64,000 nt of DNA, from the NCBI GenBank assembly GCA_903863935.1, contig CAIPDV010000026.1:1-64000 (forward strand). The letters run 5' to 3'. A program made the translations under genes and the position numbers. Shown here one piece after another: positions 53,415 through 60,016 of this stretch. The notes beneath the pieces are model-generated. The model saw nothing but the letters and a program-made list of their open reading frames with translations, had not been told where the DNA came from and did no database searches. The DNA comes from an uncultured Bacteroidota bacterium (lineage in GTDB: Bacteria > Bacteroidota > Bacteroidia > JABEUT01). Each line of letters begins with the position of its first letter. The first letter of the stretch is position 1.

Positions 53415-54584
53415 TCACCCTGCCATTTTTATCTTTGGGATAGGCACCGCCAATGCCCTCAATATAGATTGGCTCCCGTATCTCAGGCGTATCTTATCCA
53501 TAGCGAGGTAGAGCTTTATTTTTTCTTCTGAGTCATCAAACATATCGATCTGGCTGTGGCCCGAAACAAGGCTGCTGAATTTTACACCGATTAGACGGAT
53601 GAGAATACGGCGGGAGTAGTTCTTTTTGAATAATTCCAGCACTTTGTCGAGTATAATATGGTCGGCAGCGGTGTATGGAATACGTGCCTGAAAAGTATGT
53701 GTCTGAAAATCGGAGTAGCGTATTTTTAATGTAACACAAGCTGTTACTTTTCTGGCTTTGCGCAAGTCGAAGGCAAGGGTATCTACCATTTTTATCAGAA
53801 CGTTTCTGAGTTTAACCACATCGGTAGTGTCTTTATCAAAGGTGGTTTCACTGCTCATGCTTTTTTGTTCGGTGTATGGTTCCACAGGTGAGTTATCTAT
53901 ACCATTGGCTTTTTTCCATAATCCTATGCCATTATCTCCGAGGACTCTTTCCATTAGTTCTATTGGCATTTCCTGTACGGTCTTTATCTTTTCAATACCC
54001 ATACCCCTTAGCAAATGATAGGTTTTGTCACCTACTCCCGGTATTTTTTTTATGGATAGCGGAGATAGAAAATCTTTCTCCGTACCGGTACTTATTTCTT
54101 TTTCACCATTGGGTTTGGCTTCGTTGGTAGCTACTTTGGAAACTGTTTTATTAATTGATAATCCGTAAGAAATTGGCAACCCTGTTTCTTTAATGATGGT
54201 CTGGCGCAACTCATGCGTCCAAAGTGTAGTGTGTTTAATGAATCGATCCATGCCTGTAACATCCAGGTAATGTTCGTCAATAGATGCTTTTTCCACCACC
54301 GGAGCACGATCCTTTATAATATCGGTAACCATGGTGGAGTACTTGGAATATAAATCCATGTCGCCTTTTACAAATATGGCATGAGGGCATAATTGTTTAG
54401 CCATTTTTGAGGGCATGGCTGAATGTATTCCGAACTGCCTGGCTTCGTAACTGCACGAAGCCACGACACCTCTGTCAGACGTGCCCCCAATTATGACCGG
54501 TTTGCCAACAAGCGATTTTTTAGTCAAACACTCTACGGAAACAAAGAAAGAATCCAGATCTAAATGAACTATCCTGCGTTCCAT
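53415..54584 (-). CDS. dinB: Y-family DNA polymerase IV
   Basis: 389 residues. Catalytic motifs: HLDLDSFFVSVE near the start and KASIDEHYLDVTG (Asp-Glu pair); the usual SIDEAYLD appears as SIDEHYLD. Helix-hairpin-helix KKIPGVGDKTYHLLRGMGI and a little-finger domain (VSKVATNE region to YSRRILIRLIGVKFSSLV) are present. It copies damaged DNA with low fidelity. Transcribed away from the S24 repressor; an operator-like palindrome lies 53 nt upstream of its start. Confidence 0.93.
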   Translation of the reverse strand: MERRIVHLDLDSFFVSVECLTKKSLVGKPVIIGGTSDRGVVASCSYEARQFGIHSAMPSKMAKQLCPHAIFVKGDMDLYSKYSTMVTDIIKDRAPVVEKASIDEHYLDVTGMDRFIKHTTLWTHELRQTIIKETGLPISYGLSINKTVSKVATNEAKPNGEKEISTGTEKDFLSPLSIKKIPGVGDKTYHLLRGMGIEKIKTVQEMPIELMERVLGDNGIGLWKKANGIDNSPVEPYTEQKSMSSETTFDKDTTDVVKLRNVLIKMVDTLAFDLRKARKVTACVTLKIRYSDFQTHTFQARIPYTAADHIILDKVLELFKKNYSRRILIRLIGVKFSSLVSGHSQIDMFDDSEEKIKLYLAMDKIRLRYGSQSILRALAVPIPKIKMAG

Positions 54585-54636
54585 AATTTAAAAAAAACAA
54601 CAATGCAAATAACCTATTTATTCTAGTCTCATTTGC

Positions 54637-54649
54637 CTACAAAATGTAG
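54637..54649. promoter_or_regulatory. Operator copy 1 for S24 repressor
   Basis: CTACAAAATGTAG, an imperfect 13-nt palindrome in the divergent region, on the dinB side. It matches copy 2 at 12 of 13 positions and shares the left flank TTTGC. Confidence 0.7.
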
Positions 54650-54702
54650 ATAGTGAAAAAATATTTTTCAAAATTCTTCTTTGATGGTCTAATTATTTTA
54701 GT

Positions 54703-54710
54703 TATATTTG
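54703..54710 (+). promoter_or_regulatory. Promoter -7 box TATATTTG of the repressor gene
   Basis: TAnnTTTG match 18 nt before ATG 54729. Operator copy 2 begins 1 nt after it, over the expected transcription start. Confidence 0.65.
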
Positions 54711-54711
54711 C

Positions 54712-54724
54712 CTACAAATTGTAG
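54712..54724. promoter_or_regulatory. Operator copy 2, perfect palindrome
   Basis: CTACAA-A-TTGTAG, a perfect 13-nt palindrome just after the -7 box of the repressor gene. Binding here would block its own transcription. Confidence 0.72.
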
Positions 54725-54728
54725 ATAT

Positions 54729-55499
54729 ATGGCACGCATAGCAAAAAACATCCGTCACCTCAGAGACTTGAGGAAGTTTACCCAACAGGAGTTGGCCGAT
54801 AAACTGAACATTACCAAAGCCCGCCTGGGCTCGTATGAAGAGAGCAGGAGCGAACCTTCGGCAGAGATGCTGATAAAATTCTCCAACTATTTCCACATCT
54901 CCATTGATGCTTTGCTGAGGGGCGACCTCACCAAAACCAACCTCGACGGCCTTATGAAAATCGGTAACAATAGGCTGCTTTTCCCGGTAATACGGAACGA
55001 AGAAGATAATGAAGAGATAGAATTGATATCCATGAAAGCCTCGGCGGGATACCTTAACGGCTATGCCGATCCGGAATATGTAGAACGCTTGCAACGCATC
55101 AAATTGCCTTTTCTTCCCGCAGGTAAACACAGGGCTTTCCCTATTAAGGGAGATTCTATGCCGCCACTGCGCGATGGCAGCTTTGTGGTAGCTAAATATG
55201 TGGAGTCGTTCAACGAAATAAAGGACGGAATGACCTATGTGCTGCTTACCAAAACGGAAGGCATAGTATATAAAAGGATATACAGAACCCCGAAAAAGAA
55301 AGACCTGCTTACGCTTGTCTCCGACAATAAAATATACCAACCCTATGAGGTGAAAGCCTCCGACATACTAGAGCTGTGGGAATATATATGCTCGTTGAAT
55401 ATAGGGGCATATAAAGAGGAAGAACTCAACTATGGCAGCATTATGAATATGCTAAAAGGCTTGCAGGTGGAGATGAAGTCGATAGGGAAGGGGAAGTAG
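54729..55499 (+). CDS. XRE-S24 LexA-like self-cleaving repressor
   Basis: 256 residues from ATG 54729; a TTG at 54708 would start inside the operator and is rejected. The N-terminus is an XRE helix-turn-helix (FTQQELADKLNITKARLGSYE). The C-terminus is an S24 peptidase: cleavage-type Ala106-Gly107 in KASAGYLNGY, nucleophile Ser143 in KGDSMPPL, and Lys182 in GIVYKRIY. On DNA damage it would cut itself, freeing dinB and the DnaE-type gene. It plays the part of LexA here but with an XRE instead of a winged-helix DNA-binding domain. Confidence 0.9.
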   Translation: MARIAKNIRHLRDLRKFTQQELADKLNITKARLGSYEESRSEPSAEMLIKFSNYFHISIDALLRGDLTKTNLDGLMKIGNNRLLFPVIRNEEDNEEIELISMKASAGYLNGYADPEYVERLQRIKLPFLPAGKHRAFPIKGDSMPPLRDGSFVVAKYVESFNEIKDGMTYVLLTKTEGIVYKRIYRTPKKKDLLTLVSDNKIYQPYEVKASDILELWEYICSLNIGAYKEEELNYGSIMNMLKGLQVEMKSIGKGK

Positions 55500-55534
55500 T
55501 TTATAAAGGGAAAAGTTCATAAAGTAAGCTCAAT

Positions 55535-55591
55535 CGTCATTGCGAGGCTCCGCGAAGCCCGTCCGAACGGTTCATCCGGGCGGGCAATCTC
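55535..55591. repeat. REP element A with element B inserted
   Basis: Element A (CATTGCGAGGCTC-type, as at 63614-63640) is interrupted after GCGAAGC by element B (55557-55585, GC palindrome). A resumes as AATCTC. The B copy is identical over 28 nt to the one inside the gene at 61812-63236. Confidence 0.75.
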
Positions 55592-55612
55592 TGTTACTAT
55601 GTATCCTAAATT

Positions 55613-55638
55613 CCCCTCCCTTGGAGGGGCAGGGGTGG
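55613..55638. repeat. CCCCTCC hairpin with AGGGGTGG tail
   Basis: CCCCTCC pairs with GGAGGGG around CTT, then C and AGGGGTGG. The same plan (hairpin, then a G-rich tail) recurs at 61778-61809. Confidence 0.6.
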
Positions 55639-55661
55639 TGGCTTTTCCCTTTTAACTTATT

Positions 55662-55750
55662 GGGGCGTGCCGGCTGATGAACAAGCCGTCGGGCTATACG
55701 CTGCAAGTCCTCGCTTAGGCTGCGGGCTTTCCGCTGCTATCCCTCACGCG
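55662..55750. repeat. GC-rich element with internal direct repeat
   Basis: CGGGCTATACGCTGC (55690 on) and CGGGCTTTCCGCTGC (55723 on) start two ~26-nt segments that both end in a CCTC/CCCTC-CGC stretch. I recall similar GGGCTTTCCGCTGCTATCCC segments as dispersed intergenic repeats of Bacteroidota genomes; that recognition is from memory. Confidence 0.55.
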
Positions 55751-55804
55751 ACTATGCTCAAGGCTTGGGTGCTAATATAGTATCTTCCTACCCAACGATG
55801 TACT

Positions 55805-56533
55805 TTATAACTTCAATTCACTTACCCATTCTTCCTTTGGTTCGCTAATTAGGAAAAGAGAAAGTTCCTTTTTATCATGAAATCCATTAATTTTTTCTTT
55901 GTATTTCGCGGCGATGCTTGGCTTTTCTATTTCCAATTTCCTGTTTTTACTAATTTCCAGAAATTGCTCTTCTTTGTCAATTCCTAAAAATTTCCTGTTT
56001 GATAAGTTGGCTGCAATTCCTGTAGTGCTGCTGCCAGTGAATGGATCTAATATCCATGCATTTGGTTTTGTTGAGGCTAAAATCAAACGAGTTAAAACCG
56101 ATAATGGTTTTTGAGTCGGATGTTTCCCAAAGGTTTTTTCCCAAGGAGCAATAGCAGGTAGCTTCCAAACATCTTTCATTTGTTTGTCATCATTCAATTG
56201 CTTCATTAATTCATAATTGAAGTAATGGGGAATCTTCGAATTTTTACGAGCCCAAATAATCTGCTCAGTAGAATGAGTAAAGAAGCGACATGAAAAATTT
56301 GGCGGCGGATTATTTTTTTCCCATGTAATGACATTTAAAATTCTAAAGTCTAATTCTGTTAATATTTGGCCTATGGAGAAAATATTATGCATTGTGCCAC
56401 TTATCCAGATTGTCGCATCTTCTTTCATCTTTTTGCGAACCAATGTCAGCCATTTTCTGTCAAAATCGTTGATATAATCAAAGCCATGAGATTTATCCCA
56501 TTTGCCTTTGTTTACGCTAACTATTTTACCACT
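55805..56533 (-). pseudogene. DpnII-like adenine DNA methyltransferase, 5'-truncated
   Basis: From 56533 the minus strand stays open (SGKIVSVNKGKWDKSHGF, then WLTLVRKKMKEDATIWISGT, CRFFTHSTEQIIWARK, FGKHPTQKPL, DPFTGSSTTGIAA). This matches N6-adenine methyltransferases of the DpnA/DpnM-like beta group, where the SAM-binding motif I is near the C-terminus (DPFTGSSTT). The catalytic DPPY motif and everything before it are absent; a TGA stop at 56534-56536 marks the boundary. A protein from Met at 56443 (212 residues) would be inactive as a methylase. Likely the relic of a restriction-modification gene. Confidence 0.75.
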
Positions 56534-56582
56534 TCATTAATATAATAGTACTCATCTTTCACCTAATTTCGATAAGATTTTT

Positions 56583-56765
56583 TCATTCTCTCTTTTGTTC
56601 TAAACGCTCTTTCGCTTCTATTAGTGCTCTATGCAATCGTTTCTCTAATTCCTTTTTTGGGGGTAATTCCGTCCAATATTCTGCCACCATTATACCATCC
56701 TTATGCATTTCAAGCAATTCTACCTGTTCACGACTGCTTTCAGCATACCAAATAACTTCCGGTAA
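56583..56765 (-). pseudogene. C-terminal remnant of PDDEXK (DUF1016-type) nuclease
   Basis: The minus strand encodes a ~60-residue fragment: VIWYAESSREQVELLEMHKDG, then IMVAEYWTELPPKKELEKRL and a helical end before TGA at 56583-56585. It resembles the C-terminus of DUF1016/YhcG-like PDDEXK proteins, where VAEYxTELPPK is a familiar block. No start codon or nuclease core is present. The fragment begins exactly at a 4x7 word array (56765-56792). Too short for normal gene calling. Confidence 0.6.
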
Positions 56766-56792
56766 CTGACTACTGATGACTGACTACTTTCT
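56765..56792. repeat. 4x7-nt word array next to nuclease remnant
   Basis: Heptamers ACTGACT, ACTGATG, ACTGACT and a degenerate ACTTTCT in exact tandem. It abuts the truncated end of the PDDEXK fragment. Confidence 0.65.
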
Positions 56793-56935
56793 ATTGCTCT
56801 ATTGCTTAGCATTGCAAAAAGCAATAGAATATTTTTCAAAGTATTTAAAATCAATGAGTTGTAAAATCGGGTTTTGTTGCATTTCATTGCAAAATCATTG
56901 CCTTTCTATTGCAAATACCATTGCTCTTTTATTGC
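56793..56935. repeat. Periodic ATTGC word array
   Basis: ATTGC occurs at 56793, 56801 and 56811, with the inverse GCAAT at 56821. A second group starts with GTTGC at 56876 and has ATTGC at 56886, 56897, 56908, 56920 and 56931: spacings of 10, 11, 11, 12 and 11 nt, with variable filler. Stop-free frames through it are treated as accidental. Confidence 0.7.
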
Positions 56936-57022
56936 TTTTTAGCCGTTTTATTCATGCAGAATTCTTCCCATAGATAAAGCCAGATTTTATCAGCACAAAT
57001 ACCTTGGGCATAGTAGCGTGAG

Positions 57023-57073
57023 GCCCGCCCGGATGAACCGGTCGGACGGGCTTCGCAAAGCCTCGCCATGACG
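57023..57073 (-). repeat. Element B joined to half of element A
   Basis: On the minus strand, CGTCATGGCGAGGCTTTGCG-AAG runs straight into the GC palindrome B (57023-57051), with one mismatch to the B copy at 55557-55585. The A-B junction is the same as at 55557, but the second half of A is missing. Confidence 0.72.
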
Positions 57074-57100
57074 TAAGGACGCAATGCCCGCCGAATTTCA

Positions 57101-57108
57101 TATCTTTG
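57101..57108 (+). promoter_or_regulatory. Promoter -7 box TATCTTTG
   Basis: TAnnTTTG match 17 nt before the lptC start codon; drives lptC-corC-folK and possibly the genes after them. Confidence 0.6.
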
Positions 57109-57125
57109 TGTCTGTAAAGTAAGCT

Positions 57126-57710
57126 ATGTATTGGCGAAAAGGTAATTATCTGTTTCTGTTGTTGGTTTTCATGAGCGCCATAGTTGGTTTGTCATCGTGC
57201 GAGAATAACCTGAGCACAATTACCTTAATAACTTCCCCCGACAAAACCCCGGAGGCTGTGGAAGACAATGCTTCTATTTTCTATACCGATTCGGCACGGA
57301 CAAAATTCCATCTTACTGCCAATAGAATTGAAAACTATGGTGGTCCCGACCGATATGTAGTATTTCCCAAAGGGATACATATTGATTTTTACGACGACTC
57401 GGCAAATACGAACGGCCACCTGGATGCAGATTATGCCATTCGGCACGAAAACAGTAAGCTGATGGAAGCTGATAATAATGTAAGCGTGTTGAACCGTAAA
57501 GGTGAAAAACTGAATACCGAGCAGTTATTCTGGGATGCTGGCAAACACAAAATTTATACCAACAAGTTTGTCCGTATTAAAACCGAAAAACAAATAATAT
57601 ATGGTGACGGGCTCACTTCAAACGAAGATTTTACACAGTATAAAATAACCAACATCAGGGGTACTATTCAACTGGATACACCTGATGACGAGGATAAGAA
57701 TAAAAAATAA
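57126..57710 (+). CDS. lptC: LPS export protein LptC
   Basis: 194 residues. Lipoprotein-like N-terminus (Cys in LSSCENN). Beta-jellyroll repeats of the LptC/OstA fold: EDNASIFYTDSARTKFHLTANRIENYG (in parts), GIHIDFYDDSANTNGHLDADYAIRHENS (in parts), LFWDAGKHKIYTNKFVRI, GDGLTSNEDFTQYKI. It passes lipopolysaccharide from the LptBFG ABC transporter to LptA. Its stop codon overlaps the corC-like start by 1 nt, indicating translational coupling. Confidence 0.87.
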   Translation: MYWRKGNYLFLLLVFMSAIVGLSSCENNLSTITLITSPDKTPEAVEDNASIFYTDSARTKFHLTANRIENYGGPDRYVVFPKGIHIDFYDDSANTNGHLDADYAIRHENSKLMEADNNVSVLNRKGEKLNTEQLFWDAGKHKIYTNKFVRIKTEKQIIYGDGLTSNEDFTQYKITNIRGTIQLDTPDDEDKNKK

Positions 57711-58978
57711 TGATAACAACTATCATCATCGTAGTATCCTTACTTCTTTCCTTTTTCTTCTCGGGGCTTGAGATTGCCTACATCTCTGCCAACAAGCTGC
57801 AAATGCATGTTGACAGCCGCAAGATAAGCCTTACAGGCCGGTTGTTTTCGCGTATTACAAACAGCCCTGTTCGTTTTCTGGCGACATTACTATTGGGCAA
57901 TACACTCGCCTTGGTTTTGTTTGGTGTTTTTTCTTCTGCCGTATTGATTGATGTGCTTTCGCGGTTTCACTTCAGCAACCTTAGTATGCTGGTAATTCAA
58001 TCCATTGTTACTACCTTCATTGTATTGGTAATAGCCGATTTCATTCCTAAAAATCTGTTCAGGGCAAACCCAAACAGGGTGCTGAAAATATTCACCCTGC
58101 CTTGCATTATAGCCTATTATGTGCTATTGCCATTTACCCTTGCCGTACTTGCCTTTGTTAATTTTCTCATGAAAAAAGTATTCCGGGTAACGCTGGTGCG
58201 CTATAAAAGTACGTTTAACAAAACCGATCTGTTCAGTTATATTGAAGACCATTCGAATAGCGATGATGAAATGGCCGGAGAAGTGGAACATGAGGTGAAG
58301 ATCTTTCAGAATGCATTAAGTTTTCCGGATGTAAAAGTGCGCGATTGCATGGTGCCGCGCATGGATATTGCCGGTGTGGAAATAGGGGAGGGGTTTGAGA
58401 AACTGAAACAGATGTTTGAAAAAACAGAACTTTCCCGAATGGCCATATATAAAGATAGCATTGATAACATTATTGGTTACGTACATTTCCATGCTATGTT
58501 TAAAAAGGTGGATGATATTCACACTATCCTTATTCCCGCTCCGCTTGTGCCTGAATCCATGCCTGCAAAAGATGCACTGCGTATTTTAATGCAACAGCAT
58601 AAAAATCTTTCTGTGGTGGTAGATGAATTCGGAATGACATCAGGCATAATTACAACAGAAGACATTCTGGAAGAAATTTTTGGTGAGATTGCCGATGAAC
58701 ATGACAAGGACGACCTGATGGAAAAACAAATATCTGAGAACGAATTTATTTTTTCGGCTCGTATGAAAATAGATGATATTAACGGCAAATATGGGCTTGA
58801 TATTCCTGTTTCTGCCGATTATTTAACATTGGGTGGTTTTATATTAAATCATACCGGAACCATACCAAAGGCAAGGGAAACAGTGGTGATCCACAATTTC
58901 AGTTTTAAGATTCTTTCCTCTATGCCAACCCGTATCGAGCAGGTTTATCTTACCAAAGAAAAAGAGGAAAATGGATAA
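57710..58978 (+). CDS. CNNM/CBS/CorC membrane protein (GldE-like)
   Basis: 422 residues. DUF21/CNNM membrane domain (residues 1-~180, about four helices, SLLLSFFFSGLEIAYISANK at the start), two CBS domains (VRDCMVPRMDIAGVE; LRILMQQHKNLSVVVDEFG...TSGIITTEDILEEIFGEI) and a CorC_HlyC C-terminal domain (YLTLGGFILNHTGTIP). Such proteins handle Mg/Co efflux; the Flavobacterium homolog GldE is tied to gliding and secretion. The gene overlaps lptC by 1 nt and folK by 8 nt. Confidence 0.88.
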   Translation: MITTIIIVVSLLLSFFFSGLEIAYISANKLQMHVDSRKISLTGRLFSRITNSPVRFLATLLLGNTLALVLFGVFSSAVLIDVLSRFHFSNLSMLVIQSIVTTFIVLVIADFIPKNLFRANPNRVLKIFTLPCIIAYYVLLPFTLAVLAFVNFLMKKVFRVTLVRYKSTFNKTDLFSYIEDHSNSDDEMAGEVEHEVKIFQNALSFPDVKVRDCMVPRMDIAGVEIGEGFEKLKQMFEKTELSRMAIYKDSIDNIIGYVHFHAMFKKVDDIHTILIPAPLVPESMPAKDALRILMQQHKNLSVVVDEFGMTSGIITTEDILEEIFGEIADEHDKDDLMEKQISENEFIFSARMKIDDINGKYGLDIPVSADYLTLGGFILNHTGTIPKARETVVIHNFSFKILSSMPTRIEQVYLTKEKEENG

Positions 58979-59462
58979 ATCATATCTTTCATTAGGCAGT
59001 AACCGGGGCGACCGCGAGGCAAACCTTGAGAAAGCAATAAAAATGCTTTCTGATTGGGCCGGAAATGTAATTGCTGAATCATCATTATTTGAAACACCGC
59101 CGTGGAAAATGGCTGACAGTACGGATTTCCTTAACCAGGTGATTCTGCTTGAAACCGATTTAACCCAAGGGAAGTTAATGGAAACTATTTTCCAGATAGA
59201 AACAATACTTGGGAGGATCCGTATTCAAAAAAAATATGAACCGAGAACCATTGATATCGATATACTTTTCTTTAATGATTTTATAGTGAATAAAGATGGC
59301 CTGATCATTCCACATCCATTACTTCAGGAACGTAGGTTTGTACTTGAACCAATGGCAGAGATAGCCCCTGAATTTATTCATCCTGTATTCCAAAAAAGTG
59401 TAAGTAAGTTGTTGGCAGAATGTGTGGATAAAAGTGTGGTGAGAAAACTGGTTTCGAAATAA
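58971..59462 (+). CDS. folK: HPPK of folate synthesis
   Basis: 163 residues. SYLSLGSNRGDREANLEKAI start, SSLFETPPWKMADSTDFLNQVI, then LGRIRIQKKYEPRTIDIDILFF (in part) and IIPHPLLQERRFVLEPMAEIAP. 2-amino-4-hydroxy-6-hydroxymethyldihydropteridine pyrophosphokinase transfers pyrophosphate from ATP to the pterin in folate synthesis; the two Asp of DIDIL bind Mg. It overlaps the corC-like gene by 8 nt. Confidence 0.95.
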   Translation: MDKSYLSLGSNRGDREANLEKAIKMLSDWAGNVIAESSLFETPPWKMADSTDFLNQVILLETDLTQGKLMETIFQIETILGRIRIQKKYEPRTIDIDILFFNDFIVNKDGLIIPHPLLQERRFVLEPMAEIAPEFIHPVFQKSVSKLLAECVDKSVVRKLVSK

Positions 59463-59520
59463 TGCGTAATTTCGTCCCTGTCCGACTAATGTCATTCAGA
59501 TGGGCGTCAAACTTTATATT

Positions 59521-60012
59521 ATGACAGATTATAATTCATTATCTCCAAGTTCAAGAGTCTGGATCTTTCAGGCCGACCGGGAATTTAATACTAATGAAAA
59601 TGAAGCAATTTCAAATGAATTGATGCAGTTTGTCGATAACTGGCTTAGCCACGGTTCGCTGCTTAAAGCCCATTACAAGCTTTTGCATAACCGCTTTATT
59701 GTGTTTATTGCCGATGAAGATGGTGACAATATGTGCGGCCGTGCCATTGATGCATCTGTACGTTTTGTTAAAGAACTGGAAAAAAAGTATGCTGTTATTC
59801 TGCTTGACAGAAGCAGAGTTGCGTATCTGAAAGATGGCAAAGTGGAAGCTTGCACATTGGATGAGCTTGGGCAACGTATTGAAGATGGTGAAATTACCCA
59901 GGATACAGAAGTGTTTAATAATTTAGTTTCAACCAAAGAAGAGTTCGATAATAGCTGGACAGTACCACTTGCAAAAAGCTGGCACCGTTCCTATATTATG
60001 CAAAATCAATAA
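59521..60012 (+). CDS. Small conserved Bacteroidota protein
   Basis: 163 residues from ATG 59521 (MTDYNSLSPSSRVWIFQADR); an ATG at 59500 would add seven residues and cannot be excluded. Family markers: SSRVWIFQADREF, LSHGSLLKAHYKLLHNRFIVF (in part), AIDASVRFVKELEK, TEVFNNLVSTKEEF. Databases often call it 'ABC transporter ATPase', but no Walker motif exists. The size and fold suggest a small regulatory or binding protein. Function unknown. It is followed 4 nt later by the epimerase. Confidence 0.8.
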   Translation: MTDYNSLSPSSRVWIFQADREFNTNENEAISNELMQFVDNWLSHGSLLKAHYKLLHNRFIVFIADEDGDNMCGRAIDASVRFVKELEKKYAVILLDRSRVAYLKDGKVEACTLDELGQRIEDGEITQDTEVFNNLVSTKEEFDNSWTVPLAKSWHRSYIMQNQ

Positions 60013-60016
60013 ACAG

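Larger units (their letters stand above)
55500..55804. other. Repeat-rich intergenic region
   Basis: No gene found. From left to right it holds a nested palindromic element (55535-55591), a CCCCTCC hairpin with a GGGGTGG tail (55613-55638) and a GC-rich element with an internal direct repeat (55662-55750). Its base composition is clearly more GC-rich than the neighbouring genes. Confidence 0.7.
56936..57125. other. Intergenic region before lptC
   Basis: Holds element B with half of element A (57023-57073, minus orientation) and the lptC promoter box (57101-57108). No gene seen. Confidence 0.6.

Noticed and set aside
54708..54728. TTG start of the S24 repressor at 54708
   Set aside because: This would put the operator palindrome inside the coding sequence; ATG 54729 starts the conserved helix-turn-helix.
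54702..55340. 212-residue minus-strand open frame opposite the S24 repressor gene
   Set aside because: It is fully antisense to a well-supported gene and has no recognisable motif or promoter.
56776..56973. 65-residue plus-strand open frame
   Set aside because: It runs through the periodic ATTGC array and its peptide has no family features; open by chance.
55500..57125. Insertion sequence or prophage
   Set aside because: No transposase, integrase or phage gene; only short palindromic repeats and gene relics.
59969..60016. TTG start of the epimerase
   Set aside because: It would overlap the previous gene by 44 nt; GTG 60017 follows that gene's stop and leads directly into the conserved start of the fold.
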